Both the position numbers and the translations under genes were made by a program. Shown here piece after piece: positions 1 through 8,976 of a stretch of 13,857 nt of DNA. Location: NCBI GenBank assembly GCA_947165725.1, contig CAMVBL010000029.1:1-13857 (forward strand). Reading direction: 5' to 3'. Numbering within the stretch: the first letter of the stretch is position 1; every line of letters begins with the position of its first letter. Source of the DNA: an uncultured Caryophanales bacterium. Its GTDB lineage: Bacteria; Bacillota_I; Bacilli_A; RFN20; CAG-826. Under the pieces are notes generated by a model, which was not told where the DNA came from, did no database searches, and saw only the letters and a program-made list of their open reading frames with translations.

Positions 1-12
1 AAAAAATAGATT

Positions 13-18
13 TATAAT
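13..18 (+). promoter_or_regulatory. Possible -10 box for the ABC exporter genes
   Basis: A perfect TATAAT lies 58 bp before the first ATG. Its -35 partner would fall outside or at the very edge of the window, so it cannot be checked. A second, weaker pair is TTGGTA (23-28) and TATGTT (46-51) with a 17-bp spacer, each 4 of 6 matches to consensus. Either could drive the exporter operon; the sequence does not decide. Confidence 0.3.
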
Positions 19-76
19 GCGTTTGGTATTGTTTTAAAATTCTGATATGTTACGATTTTTCAATTAGAGATTTTTT

Positions 77-1864
77 ATGTTATTAGGAAGGTACATTACT
101 CGTTATTATCTCAAATATGGCTGGCTGTTTCTTATTGGCATCCTGGCTTTAATCGCGGTCGATTATATCCAACTTAAGATTCCTGAATACCTTGGTGAAG
201 TTGTCTATATCTTAGAACATAACGGTGACACTAACCGCATCTTTACTTTAGGTTTATATGTCTTAATCGTCGCTGCAGGGATGTTTGTGGGCCGCTTTAT
301 TTGGCGTATCGCTTTATTTAATGCTTCTTTCCGTATTGAGGCTGACCTCCGTCATAAGATGTTTTTAAAGGCAGAAGCCTTACCAAGACAGTTTTATCAT
401 GACACGAAAGTCGGTAGTGTGATGAGCTGGTTCACTAATGACTTGGAAACAATTAGTGATCACCTTGGTTGGGGCACAGTCATGATTGTCGACTCATTAT
501 TCTTGTCGGTCCTTACTATTGTAAAGATGATAATGCTTGATGGCATCATGTCTTTTATTTGTTTCATTCCAATTGTTTTAATCATCATTTGGGGTGTCAT
601 TAATGAAAAATTCATGGCCATGAAATGGGATGAAAGACAAAAGGCTTATGATGAACTCTATGATTTCTCACAAGAAAATTTCACTGGTATTCGTGTTATC
701 AAAGCCTTTGTTAAAGAAACAAAAGAAATCCATGCTTTCGCTAAAGTTGCTAAAAAGAATGCAAATGTAAATATCTCATTTGCCAGATTATCCGTCATCT
801 TTGATGTCATTATTGAAATCATTATTGCCTTAATGATGGCTATCGCCCTCATCTTTGGTGGCTGGTTTGTTTACGCTTTTAACCATGGAAGCGCGATTAC
901 TTTATTTGGGGTCACCGAAGAAATTACTTCTGATAAATTAATCGTCTTTATTGGCTATATGGATATTCTTATTTGGCCAATGATTGCTTTAGGTCAAGTT
1001 GTACCAATGTATTCTAGAAGTAGAGCCTCTTTAAAGAGAGTGAGTGCTTTTTTAAGTAGTGAAATAAATGTTAAATCACCAGAAAATGCGGTGAAGTTAG
1101 AACAAGTTGAAGGCAATATTACTTATCGTAATTTTAGCTTCTCTTATCCAACATATGACTACGCTAACTTAAAGAACATTAATCTTGAAATCAAAGCCGG
1201 TGAGTCTATCGGTATCGTTGGTAAAATCGGTAGTGGTAAAACGACTTTAGTTAATGTCTTATTAATGATGTATAACGTGGAACCAGGCACTTTATTTATT
1301 GACGGGCAAGACATCATGACTTTAGATATTGATTCTCTTAGAGATCATATCGCTTATGTCCCTCAAGATAATTTCCTTTTCTCTGATTCTATCGAACATA
1401 ATATTAATTTTGGTTTAGAAAGTGGCACTGAAGAAACCGCTAGAATGGGTGCGATATTCGCAGGTGTTGATGATGATGTTCGTGGTTTTAATAAAGGCTA
1501 TCAAACTGTCTCAGGTGAAAGAGGCGTAACTCTTTCTGGCGGACAAAAACAAAGAATATCTATCGCTCGTGCTTATGTTAAAAATGCGCCTATCTTAATC
1601 TTAGATGATTCCGTTAGTGCGGTAGACACTAAAACCGAAGAAACAATTTTGCACAATATCACTAATGAAAGAAAAGGTAAGACCACTTTAGTGGTGGCAT
1701 CTCGTATTTCAACAGTTTCACAGTTAGATAAAATTATTGTTTTAAACGATGGTGAAGTCGAGGCTTTTGATTCGCCTCATAACTTATTAAAGATTTCTCC
1801 AACTTATCAAAAGATGGTGAAACTTCAAGAACTCGAAAGTGAAGTGGAAGGAGGTAATAGCTAA
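77..1864 (+). CDS. ABC exporter half-transporter, degenerate-site subunit (TM287/BmrC-like)
   Basis: This is a 595-residue type IV ABC exporter half: an N-terminal membrane domain of about six helices (hydrophobic stretches near residues 13-32, 55-75, 130-180, 238-265 and 285-310) followed by a nucleotide-binding domain. Walker A is GKIGSGKT at 382-389 (K388) and the signature LSGGQ at 486-490 is intact. Walker B ends LDD, so the catalytic Glu is Asp511, and the H-loop His is Ser542 (ASRIST). That is the pattern of the degenerate-site partner in heterodimeric exporters such as TM287/288 and BmrCD. The partner gene overlaps its stop codon. An in-frame TAG at 65-67 forces the ATG at 77; the Shine-Dalgarno is weak (AGAGA) and followed by six T. 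The substrate (drug, lipid or peptide) cannot be told from sequence. Confidence 0.93.
   Translation: MLLGRYITRYYLKYGWLFLIGILALIAVDYIQLKIPEYLGEVVYILEHNGDTNRIFTLGLYVLIVAAGMFVGRFIWRIALFNASFRIEADLRHKMFLKAEALPRQFYHDTKVGSVMSWFTNDLETISDHLGWGTVMIVDSLFLSVLTIVKMIMLDGIMSFICFIPIVLIIIWGVINEKFMAMKWDERQKAYDELYDFSQENFTGIRVIKAFVKETKEIHAFAKVAKKNANVNISFARLSVIFDVIIEIIIALMMAIALIFGGWFVYAFNHGSAITLFGVTEEITSDKLIVFIGYMDILIWPMIALGQVVPMYSRSRASLKRVSAFLSSEINVKSPENAVKLEQVEGNITYRNFSFSYPTYDYANLKNINLEIKAGESIGIVGKIGSGKTTLVNVLLMMYNVEPGTLFIDGQDIMTLDIDSLRDHIAYVPQDNFLFSDSIEHNINFGLESGTEETARMGAIFAGVDDDVRGFNKGYQTVSGERGVTLSGGQKQRISIARAYVKNAPILILDDSVSAVDTKTEETILHNITNERKGKTTLVVASRISTVSQLDKIIVLNDGEVEAFDSPHNLLKISPTYQKMVKLQELESEVEGGNS
1848..1855 (+). 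promoter_or_regulatory. Strong ribosome binding site for the second ABC gene
   Basis: AAGGAGGT, a full match to the anti-Shine-Dalgarno, lies inside the 3' end of the upstream gene and 8 nt before the ATG at 1864. It fixes the start of the second subunit and supports coupled synthesis of the two halves. Confidence 0.85.
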
Positions 1865-3645
1865 TGAATGACGAAAGTGAATTGCTTTTTGGCGATAAAA
1901 AGATTCCTTTTAAAGTGATGATGAAACGCATTGGCCATTACGTCATTCCAGAATGGAAAGCTTTTGCTTTTGCCTTCTTCTTAATTCTTTTAAATGTCGG
2001 TGGTGATATCTTGTTGCCACTTGTTATTAAAGAGTTCGTGGACGTTATCACAGTCACTGAAGAGATGCCTATAATCCAAACTTCACTCACTGTCATTCTA
2101 GGCATATCTTTTGGCTGGCTGGGCTTAAGCATTCTTTCACAAACCTTCATCTACTTCGAAAGTATGATCTTACAAAAGGCTGGTCAAAGAATTGTTTATA
2201 AGCTAAGAATGGAAGTCTTCACGCATATTGAAAACATGTCTCAGAATCAGTTCAATATGATGCCTGTGGGCTCTTTAGTCACGAGAGTCGCTAACTATAC
2301 GACATCAATGAGTGATTTATTCACTAATGTTTTGGTTATGTTACTACGTAACATTTTGACCATTATTGGTGTCTATATCATCATGTTCACCTTGTCTTGG
2401 CAGCTCTCTTTAATTCTCCTTGCCTTTGTCGCCGTTGTCTTTGTGGCCTCATTCATCTTTAGAAATATTGTCACCAAGTTATTCCGTAAAGAAAGACAAT
2501 ACACCAGTGACATGAACACATTCCTTAACGAGAATCTTTCTGGTATGAAGATTATTCAAATCTTTAACCAACAAAAGCGTAAGGAAAATGAATTCAATGT
2601 GAAGAATAAACAACTTAGAAACACTAAGTTCAAAGTCTTAATGGCGTTTGCTATTTATCGTCCATTTATCACATTTGTCTATTTCTCCGCTTTAGCGGTG
2701 ACTTTCTTCGTGGGTGTTAAGTTTAACTTTACTCCAGGTATTATCGTGGCTTTCTACAACTATTTGAATAGATTCTTTAACCCAGTACAAAATATTGCGG
2801 ACCAAATCAATCAAATTCAAAAAGCCGCATCATCTAGTGAGAGATTATTTAACCTTCTTGATGTACCTCCAGAAGTTTTGGATAAACCAAATCCAATCGT
2901 TATGGATCACTTTGAAGGTCGCATTGAATTTAAAAATGTCTGGTTTGCCTATGAAAAAGATGAATGGATCCTTAAGGATGTCTCGTTTGTAATTGAACCA
3001 CGTCAGACTGTCGCCTTCGTTGGTGCGACTGGCGCTGGTAAAACCACAATTCTATCTTTGATAGTGAGAAATTTCTCCATTCAAAAAGGTCAAATTCTTC
3101 TCGATGGCGTGGACATTAACGATATTGAAATCCATTCTTTAAGAAAAGCCGTGGGGCAAATGCTTCAAGACGTTTTCTTATTCACTGGCACAATTCGTAA
3201 TAATATTACCCTTCATGACGATGAATACAGCGATGAAGAAATCAATAAAGTTTGTGAATATGTTAACGCTGATAAGTTCATTAATAAATTAGATAATGGC
3301 TTAGATACTGAAGTCTTAGAAAAAGGCGAGAACTTCTCCCAAGGTCAAAGACAGCTTCTTTCATTTGCGAGAACTGTTTTACATAAACCACAAATCCTTA
3401 TTCTTGATGAAGCAACAGCGAATATCGATACCGAAACTGAAAAGCTCATCCAAGATTCTTTAGAAAAGATTAAAAATATCGGCACAATGCTTGTCGTAGC
3501 CCATAGATTAAGTACAATTCAAAACGCTGATCAAATCATTGTCTTAAATAAAGGTGAAGTGATTGAAAAAGGTACACATCAATCCTTACTTAGACAAAAG
3601 GGTTATTACCACAAGCTCTATCTTTTACAGTTCAAAAATGATTAA
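1864..3645 (+). CDS. ABC exporter half-transporter, catalytic-site subunit (TM288/BmrD-like)
   Basis: This is a 593-residue membrane-plus-ATPase half-transporter. Hydrophobic helices appear near residues 30-55, 70-95, 150-195, 255-280 and 285-300. The nucleotide-binding domain has Walker A GATGAGKT (K393), Walker B LILDEAT with catalytic Glu516, and an intact H-loop His547 (AHRLST). The signature reads FSQGQRQ at 491-497 instead of LSGGQ, as in TM288. So the consensus ATP site would pair this Walker A/B with LSGGQ of the upstream subunit, and the degenerate site would pair the upstream Asp511 with this SQGQ. The start overlaps the upstream stop (TAATG), which suggests equal production of both halves. 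It probably sits in the cytoplasmic membrane as a heterodimer; its cargo is unknown. Confidence 0.93.
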   Translation: MNDESELLFGDKKIPFKVMMKRIGHYVIPEWKAFAFAFFLILLNVGGDILLPLVIKEFVDVITVTEEMPIIQTSLTVILGISFGWLGLSILSQTFIYFESMILQKAGQRIVYKLRMEVFTHIENMSQNQFNMMPVGSLVTRVANYTTSMSDLFTNVLVMLLRNILTIIGVYIIMFTLSWQLSLILLAFVAVVFVASFIFRNIVTKLFRKERQYTSDMNTFLNENLSGMKIIQIFNQQKRKENEFNVKNKQLRNTKFKVLMAFAIYRPFITFVYFSALAVTFFVGVKFNFTPGIIVAFYNYLNRFFNPVQNIADQINQIQKAASSSERLFNLLDVPPEVLDKPNPIVMDHFEGRIEFKNVWFAYEKDEWILKDVSFVIEPRQTVAFVGATGAGKTTILSLIVRNFSIQKGQILLDGVDINDIEIHSLRKAVGQMLQDVFLFTGTIRNNITLHDDEYSDEEINKVCEYVNADKFINKLDNGLDTEVLEKGENFSQGQRQLLSFARTVLHKPQILILDEATANIDTETEKLIQDSLEKIKNIGTMLVVAHRLSTIQNADQIIVLNKGEVIEKGTHQSLLRQKGYYHKLYLLQFKND

Positions 3646-3682
3646 TTCTATACTGTTTTGTTAATAAGAGTTCTTTATTTTC

Positions 3683-3712
3683 TTGAGAAAATTAAAGGAA
3701 ATGATTTAAGAT
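3683..3712 (+). promoter_or_regulatory. Candidate rel promoter (TTGAGA-18-TAAGAT)
   Basis: TTGAGA at 3683-3688 (5 of 6 to TTGACA) and TAAGAT at 3707-3712 (4 of 6 to TATAAT) are 18 bp apart. The -35 sits in a small inverted repeat (ATTTTC 3677-3682 / GAAAAT 3687-3692). The predicted start of transcription, about 7 nt past the -10, falls on or beside the ATG at 3720. No intrinsic terminator separates it from the ABC genes, so read-through is also possible. Confidence 0.35.
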
Positions 3713-3719
3713 AATATGT

Positions 3720-5930
3720 ATGGAAAATAAGAAACCTCCCGTTAATGGTGGCTATCCACTGCACACTTTTCAAGAAGTAGAAGATATCTATATGCTTTAC
3801 ATCTCTTCTCCTGAGGACAGAAGAAGAATCGAAGAGGCATATAATTTTATTATTGAAAAGCACCAAGGCCAAACTAGAAAAAGTGGTGAACCTTATTATC
3901 ATCACCTTATTGAAGTTGCCTATATCTTAGCAAGCCTTCAATCTGGTCCTAATACCATTATCGCTGGTTTATTGCATGACGTTGTCGAAGACACTGATGT
4001 CACTGTTGAAGATATCAAGAAGAGATGGGGCGAAGAAGTCGCTCGTATCGTTGATGCTTTAACAAAGATTCAACGTTTAAAACTATCCAAAATTACTAGT
4101 GAAGAGTTTGAAGCGGAAGATCACCGTAAGATTTTCATCGGCATGGCTAAAGATATCCGTGTCATTTTAATCAAACTCGCTGATAGATTGCATAACTTAA
4201 GAACATTAGGCGCTTTATCAAGAGAAAGACAAATCGCTATTTGTAAAGAAACCATGGAAGTCTTTGCGCCTATCGCTGAACGTCTAGGTTTAGACATCAT
4301 CAAAGGCGAAATGGAAGACATATGTATTTCTTATCTTGAACCTGAGAAATTCGCTGAAATCAAGCGTTTACTTAGTAAAAAGACTAAGATTTTACAAAAG
4401 TCACTTGATGGTTTAAAGAAAAGAATAGCCGATGTCTTATTTGAAAAGAAGATTCCTTTTGAAATCTCTTCTCGTGTCAAATCCATTAACTCTATTTATC
4501 GTAAGATGTACATCAAAGGTCATCCTTTTGAAGAAATCTACGACATTTTAGCGCTACGTATTATTACGGAAACTGAAATTGAGTGTTATGAAATACTTGG
4601 TTTGATTCATCAAATGTATAAGCCAGTTCCTGGTAGATTTAAAGATTACATCGCGATGCCTAAACCAAATATGTATCAATCATTGCATACCACAATCGTC
4701 GGTGGTGATGGTAACTTCTATGAAGTCCAAATTAGAACTAAAGAAATGGATAGCATCGCTGAAACCGGCATCGCTGCGCACTGGGCTTATAAAGAAGGTG
4801 TCTATAACTCACAACAAGAACAAAAAGAAATCGAAAATAAACTTCACTGGTTTAGAGAATTTGTCTCCTTATCAAGCGAATCGGAAAATGATAATGCTTC
4901 TGAATATATGGACAATCTCAACCGTGATATCTTCGAATCACATATCTATGTGTTCACCCCAAAAGGTAAGGTTGTGGAACTGCCAAGTGAAAGCACACCA
5001 GTTGACTTTGCCTATCGTATCCATACGAAGGTGGGTGACCAATGTACAGGCGCTCTCGTCAATGGTGTGATGGTGCCACTTAACACTGTCCTTAAAACAG
5101 GTGACATGGTGGAAATCAAAACTAGTAAGAATTCTGTCCCAAGTGAAGGTTGGCTCGACTTTGTCGCTTCTAGCTCAGCGAAAACTGCGATTAAAAAATA
5201 TATCGCGAAAAAGAACGCTGAGATGATGAGGGAAGACAGAATCGCTAAAGGCAAGCAGAGCTGTGTTGATGCCTTCCATGAACGCGGCATTGAAGAAGAT
5301 GAAATGATGAAACTTCTCGATACCGATAAAGTCTTAGATTATTACAATTTCCAAGATGTTGACTCATTATTTATCGGTGTCTCTGGTAGAAAACCAACCG
5401 CTAGTGCGCTTATTGATTTCTTAAAGATTAAGCGTCCAGTGAACTTAGAAGTTAACTTCACAAAACGTAAAACTGATAAAAACGATCATTGTCCAGTCTA
5501 TATCAAAGGCGCTGGTAAGATTGCCATTGCTTTAGCAAATTGCTGCACACCAGTCCCAGGAGACGACATTATCGGCTATATTACACGTGGTAAGGGCATA
5601 TCCGTGCATAGAAAGAACTGCCCAAATATCGCTAACGAAAAAGAAAGATTAATCGATGTCTATTGGAGAGACGATATTGAATTCGCCACATATCCTGTAG
5701 ATATCATCATCGAAGCGAGTGATAGAAATAACTTGCTCATGGATGTGATGGCGGTCTTCCAAAACGCGAAAGTGGGCGTGAATAATTTACACGCTAGAAG
5801 TAACAGCCAAAACTTATCCGCGACAATTAGCGCGACTATCATGGTTAGCGACGCTAAACGTCTGCATGATATCTTTGTTTTGTTAAAAGGTATTACCGGC
5901 GTTTATCGTATTGACCGTGTCATTCATTAA
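3720..5930 (+). CDS. rel: Bifunctional (p)ppGpp synthetase/hydrolase Rel
   Basis: This 736-residue protein makes and degrades (p)ppGpp, the stringent-response alarmone, on and off the ribosome. The length matches Firmicutes Rel. The HD hydrolase domain is complete: His62, His86-Asp87, Glu90-Asp91 and Asp155 in LADRLHN. The synthetase domain has RFKD at 306-309, followed by YIAMPKPNMYQSLHTT and EVQIRT, so both activities look intact. A TGS domain (IYVFTPKGKVVELP) follows, then a helical region, the zinc-finger-like block with adjacent Cys in ANCCTPVPGDD, and a C-terminal ACT domain (about 660-736). The start at 3720 keeps the usual N-terminal helix; the nearest purine-rich stretch (AAAGGAA, 3694-3700) is about 19 nt away, too far for a normal ribosome site. 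hisS follows after 11 nt. Confidence 0.97.
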   Translation: MENKKPPVNGGYPLHTFQEVEDIYMLYISSPEDRRRIEEAYNFIIEKHQGQTRKSGEPYYHHLIEVAYILASLQSGPNTIIAGLLHDVVEDTDVTVEDIKKRWGEEVARIVDALTKIQRLKLSKITSEEFEAEDHRKIFIGMAKDIRVILIKLADRLHNLRTLGALSRERQIAICKETMEVFAPIAERLGLDIIKGEMEDICISYLEPEKFAEIKRLLSKKTKILQKSLDGLKKRIADVLFEKKIPFEISSRVKSINSIYRKMYIKGHPFEEIYDILALRIITETEIECYEILGLIHQMYKPVPGRFKDYIAMPKPNMYQSLHTTIVGGDGNFYEVQIRTKEMDSIAETGIAAHWAYKEGVYNSQQEQKEIENKLHWFREFVSLSSESENDNASEYMDNLNRDIFESHIYVFTPKGKVVELPSESTPVDFAYRIHTKVGDQCTGALVNGVMVPLNTVLKTGDMVEIKTSKNSVPSEGWLDFVASSSAKTAIKKYIAKKNAEMMREDRIAKGKQSCVDAFHERGIEEDEMMKLLDTDKVLDYYNFQDVDSLFIGVSGRKPTASALIDFLKIKRPVNLEVNFTKRKTDKNDHCPVYIKGAGKIAIALANCCTPVPGDDIIGYITRGKGISVHRKNCPNIANEKERLIDVYWRDDIEFATYPVDIIIEASDRNNLLMDVMAVFQNAKVGVNNLHARSNSQNLSATISATIMVSDAKRLHDIFVLLKGITGVYRIDRVIH

Positions 5931-5934
5931 GGAG
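5929..5934 (+). promoter_or_regulatory. Ribosome binding site of hisS
   Basis: AAGGAG overlaps the rel stop codon (TAA) and lies 7 nt before the hisS ATG. This supports the chosen start and co-translation with rel. Confidence 0.75.
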
Positions 5935-5941
5935 AAAAGAT

Positions 5942-7231
5942 ATGTTAACAAATAATGTTAAAGGTACTCACGACATCATTGGTGAAGAAGCCAATGGTTT
6001 CGCTTATATCGAAAATGTTTTAAAACAAATTTGTGAATTATTCGCCTATAACGAGGTTAGACCTCCAGTGATGGAACATAGCGAGTTATTTGTGCGTGGT
6101 GTTGGCGAAGGTAGTGACATCGTCCGTAAGGAAATGTACACATTCAATGATAAAGCTGATCGTTCCATCACCTTACGTCCAGAATTCACCGCCGGTATTA
6201 TGCGTTTAATCGTGCAAAACAAATTATTAGCGACGAACGAACTTCCTTTTAAGGTTTATTATTGTGGCCCTGTTTTCCGTTATGAAAGACCACAATTAGG
6301 TAGATATAGACAGTTCAACCAATTCGGTGTGGAAGCAGTGGGTAACAACACTCCTGAAATCGATGTCGAAGTCATCACTTTAGCGTATACCATCTTAAGT
6401 TCTTTGAACTTAGAAAACGTTAAAATCGCTATTAATACCTTAGGCGATGATGAATCACGTAATGCTTATAAAGAAGCGCTTAAAGCATATTTTGCTAAGC
6501 ACTTAGATAAGATGTGCCCAGACTGTCATTCTCGTTATGAACTTAATCCTTTAAGAATTCTCGACTGCAAGGTCCCAGAAGATCAAGAAATCGTTAAAGG
6601 TGCGCCTAAGATGAAGGACTATTTAAGTGACGCTGCTAAAGCAAGATTTTCTAGAGTCCTTGAATTATTAGATGCTTTAGATATCCCTTACGAAGTAGAT
6701 GATACTTTAGTGAGAGGCCTAGACTACTACGCTGAAACCGTCTTTGAATTCCATTATGTTTCTAAGACTGGTAATGATTATGGTGCGATTGGCGCGGGTG
6801 GTCACTATGACAAACTTGTCAAAGAAATCGGTGGTCCAGATGCCGCTGGTGTGGGATTCTCTTTCGGTGTTGAAAGATTATATTCCGTTCTTAAAGATGA
6901 TGAATTATTACCAGATAACATCAACACAAATGTTGAAATCTATGTGATGCCATTAGGTAGTGAGGCTAAGACCATGGCCCAACAAGTCGCTAGTGAACTT
7001 AGATTATCTGGCTACCGCACTGATATCTGCTTCGAAGATGTCAAACTCGGTAATATGTTTAAGCGCGCTGAAAGAAAAGGCGCGAAATTTGCCATTATCA
7101 TCGGTGAAGATGAAGTAAGCAAACAACAAGTTGTTATTAAAAATCTAGAAACAACTGAACAAAAGAGTTGTGAACTAGATAAATTAATAGAAACCATTTC
7201 CACTGAAATGGGTGAAGAATTTTGTGATTAA
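5942..7231 (+). CDS. hisS: Histidyl-tRNA synthetase
   Basis: This 429-residue class II synthetase charges tRNA-His in the cytoplasm. It opens with KGTHDI (family KGTQD). Motif 2 is VYYCGPVFRYERPQLGRYRQFNQFG, the histidine-specific HisA motif is LVRGLDYYAETVFEF with catalytic Arg258, and motif 3 is GVGFSFGVERL. The C-terminal anticodon-binding domain spans about 330-425. The intact HisA motif and anticodon domain argue against the paralogue HisZ. One oddity is the histidine-site motif, normally RPEGTA, which reads RPEFTA at 79-84; Glu81 is kept but Gly is replaced by Phe82. The gene contains no Trp codon. No leader lies before it (11 nt from rel), so there is no T-box here. aspS follows after 20 nt. 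Confidence 0.97.
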   Translation: MLTNNVKGTHDIIGEEANGFAYIENVLKQICELFAYNEVRPPVMEHSELFVRGVGEGSDIVRKEMYTFNDKADRSITLRPEFTAGIMRLIVQNKLLATNELPFKVYYCGPVFRYERPQLGRYRQFNQFGVEAVGNNTPEIDVEVITLAYTILSSLNLENVKIAINTLGDDESRNAYKEALKAYFAKHLDKMCPDCHSRYELNPLRILDCKVPEDQEIVKGAPKMKDYLSDAAKARFSRVLELLDALDIPYEVDDTLVRGLDYYAETVFEFHYVSKTGNDYGAIGAGGHYDKLVKEIGGPDAAGVGFSFGVERLYSVLKDDELLPDNINTNVEIYVMPLGSEAKTMAQQVASELRLSGYRTDICFEDVKLGNMFKRAERKGAKFAIIIGEDEVSKQQVVIKNLETTEQKSCELDKLIETISTEMGEEFCD

Positions 7232-7251
7232 TCACAAAGGTAGGTAGTATT

Positions 7252-8976
7252 ATGGAAAGAAGCCATTACAGCAACGAACTTGGCTTAGCTAATGTCGGTG
7301 AGAAAGTCACCCTCCTTGGTTGGGTCAGCAAAAGAAGAAATCTTGGATCTTTACTCTTTATCGATTTAAGAGATCGTTTCGGTATAATCCAAATTGTCGT
7401 TAATGACAACGTCACAATTCCTGATGTCAGAAATGAATACGTCATTCAAGTGAAAGGTGAAGTCGCTAAAAGAGCGGTCGCTAATCCTAAACTCAAAAGT
7501 GGTGAAATCGAAGTTATCGCTAGTGAAGTAGTTTTGTTGAACACTGCGAAAACCACACCTTTAATCATCGCTGATGAAACTGACGCTTTAGAAGACACCA
7601 GACTTAAATATCGTTACCTCGACTTACGTCGTCCTTGCATGCAACATTATTTCGATGTGCGCGACACAATTAAGATGACCACACATAGTTTTATGCATCG
7701 TCATCACTTCATTGAAATTGAAACACCAATGCTCTGTGCCTCTTCTCCAGAAGGCGCCAAAGAGTACTTAGTGCCATCCCGCGTGCATAAAGGTCAATTC
7801 TATGCTTTACCACAAAGCCCACAAATGTTTAAGCAATTGCTTATGGTCGCCGGCTTTGAAAGATATTATCAAATCGCGAGATGCTTTAGAGATGAAGACT
7901 TAAGAGCGGACCGTCAACCTGATTTCACCCAAATCGACGTTGAAACAAGTTTCTTAGATCAAAATCAATTCTTAACTTTAATGGAAGAACTCATTAAAGA
8001 CATCTTTAAAGCCACGATTAACTACGATGTGAAACTTCCACTTAGACAAATGACTTATAAAGAAGCCATGGATAGATTCGGTAGTGATAAACCAGATACA
8101 AGATTCGGTATCGAATTAAATAATATTAAAGATATATTTAAAGATACAACTTTCGCTGGTTATCAAACCGCAGAAGCCATTAAGGCTATTGTCGTTAATG
8201 GTGTAGCTGACAAAACAAGCCGTAAAGTCATTGATGGCTTAACACTTGAAGCCAAGAAGTTCGGTTTAGGCGGTTTAACCGTTCTTAAGAAAGAAAACGG
8301 GGAATTAACCGGTTCCTTCGTAAAATTCCTTTCTGAAGCCGAAATTAAGGCCTTAAATGAAAGATTAGGCTTAGTGGATAATGACATATTAATCATCGCT
8401 GCAGGCAATGATAATCGTGTCACGCCTTTATTAGGTGCGCTACGCTTAAAGTACGGACGTGAACTTGGTCTCATCAAAGAAGGAACCTATGATTTATTAT
8501 GGGTCATTGACTTCCCAATGTTTGAAAGAGACGTGGAAAGTGGGGCAATTGTTGCTACTCACCATCCTTTCACCCGTCCAAGAGACGAAGATGTCAAATA
8601 CTTAGACACAGATCCAACCAAAGTCTTAAGCTATGCTTATGACATTGTCATTAATGGTTATGAAGCTGGTGGTGGCACTCTTCGTATTTATAACCAAGAT
8701 ATGCAAAGAAAGATTTTTGAAATCTTGGGCTTAAAAGATGAAGAAATCAAAGAGAGATTTGGTTACTTCGTTGATGCCTTACAATACGGCACACCTCCAC
8801 ACGCTGGCATGGCCTTTGGCTTAGACAGATTAGCGATGATTTTAGGTGGCACAGACAACATTCGTGATGTCATTGCCTTCCCTAAAAACTTAGCAGCGGT
8901 GGACCCAATGACCAATGCACCAACAAGCGTTACACAAGCGCAACTTGATGAATTAGGCATCAAATTCGACAACTAG
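7252..8976 (+). CDS. aspS: Aspartyl-tRNA synthetase (bacterial type)
   Basis: This 574-residue class IIb synthetase charges tRNA-Asp. An N-terminal OB-fold anticodon domain (WVSKRRNLGSLLFIDLRDR from residue 24) precedes the catalytic core. Motif 2 is FRDEDLRADRQPDFTQID at 212-229 and motif 3 is GMAFGLDRLAMILGG with Arg526. The bacterial GAD insertion occupies about 280-410. Leu31 in NLGSLLF matches the E. coli-type, tRNA-Asp-discriminating enzyme rather than the His found in non-discriminating forms; this is an inference from one position. AAAGG and TAGGT upstream serve as ribosome site. The stop is TAG. hisS-aspS adjacency is the common Firmicutes order. Confidence 0.97.
   Translation: MERSHYSNELGLANVGEKVTLLGWVSKRRNLGSLLFIDLRDRFGIIQIVVNDNVTIPDVRNEYVIQVKGEVAKRAVANPKLKSGEIEVIASEVVLLNTAKTTPLIIADETDALEDTRLKYRYLDLRRPCMQHYFDVRDTIKMTTHSFMHRHHFIEIETPMLCASSPEGAKEYLVPSRVHKGQFYALPQSPQMFKQLLMVAGFERYYQIARCFRDEDLRADRQPDFTQIDVETSFLDQNQFLTLMEELIKDIFKATINYDVKLPLRQMTYKEAMDRFGSDKPDTRFGIELNNIKDIFKDTTFAGYQTAEAIKAIVVNGVADKTSRKVIDGLTLEAKKFGLGGLTVLKKENGELTGSFVKFLSEAEIKALNERLGLVDNDILIIAAGNDNRVTPLLGALRLKYGRELGLIKEGTYDLLWVIDFPMFERDVESGAIVATHHPFTRPRDEDVKYLDTDPTKVLSYAYDIVINGYEAGGGTLRIYNQDMQRKIFEILGLKDEEIKERFGYFVDALQYGTPPHAGMAFGLDRLAMILGGTDNIRDVIAFPKNLAAVDPMTNAPTSVTQAQLDELGIKFDN

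Noticed and set aside
3646..3719. Intrinsic terminator between the ABC genes and rel
   Set aside because: The only inverted repeat (ATTTTC / GAAAAT) is AT-rich and followed by TAAAGG, not a T-run.
4702..5070. A 122-codon plus-strand frame inside rel
   Set aside because: It is a shifted reading of the intact synthetase and TGS region; the rel frame itself is unbroken and of normal length.
5931..5941. A T-box leader before hisS
   Set aside because: There are only 11 nt between rel and hisS, and 20 nt between hisS and aspS; no leader fits.
8163..8477. A 104-codon minus-strand frame inside aspS
   Set aside because: It lies wholly inside a strongly conserved synthetase gene and is a by-product of its codon use.
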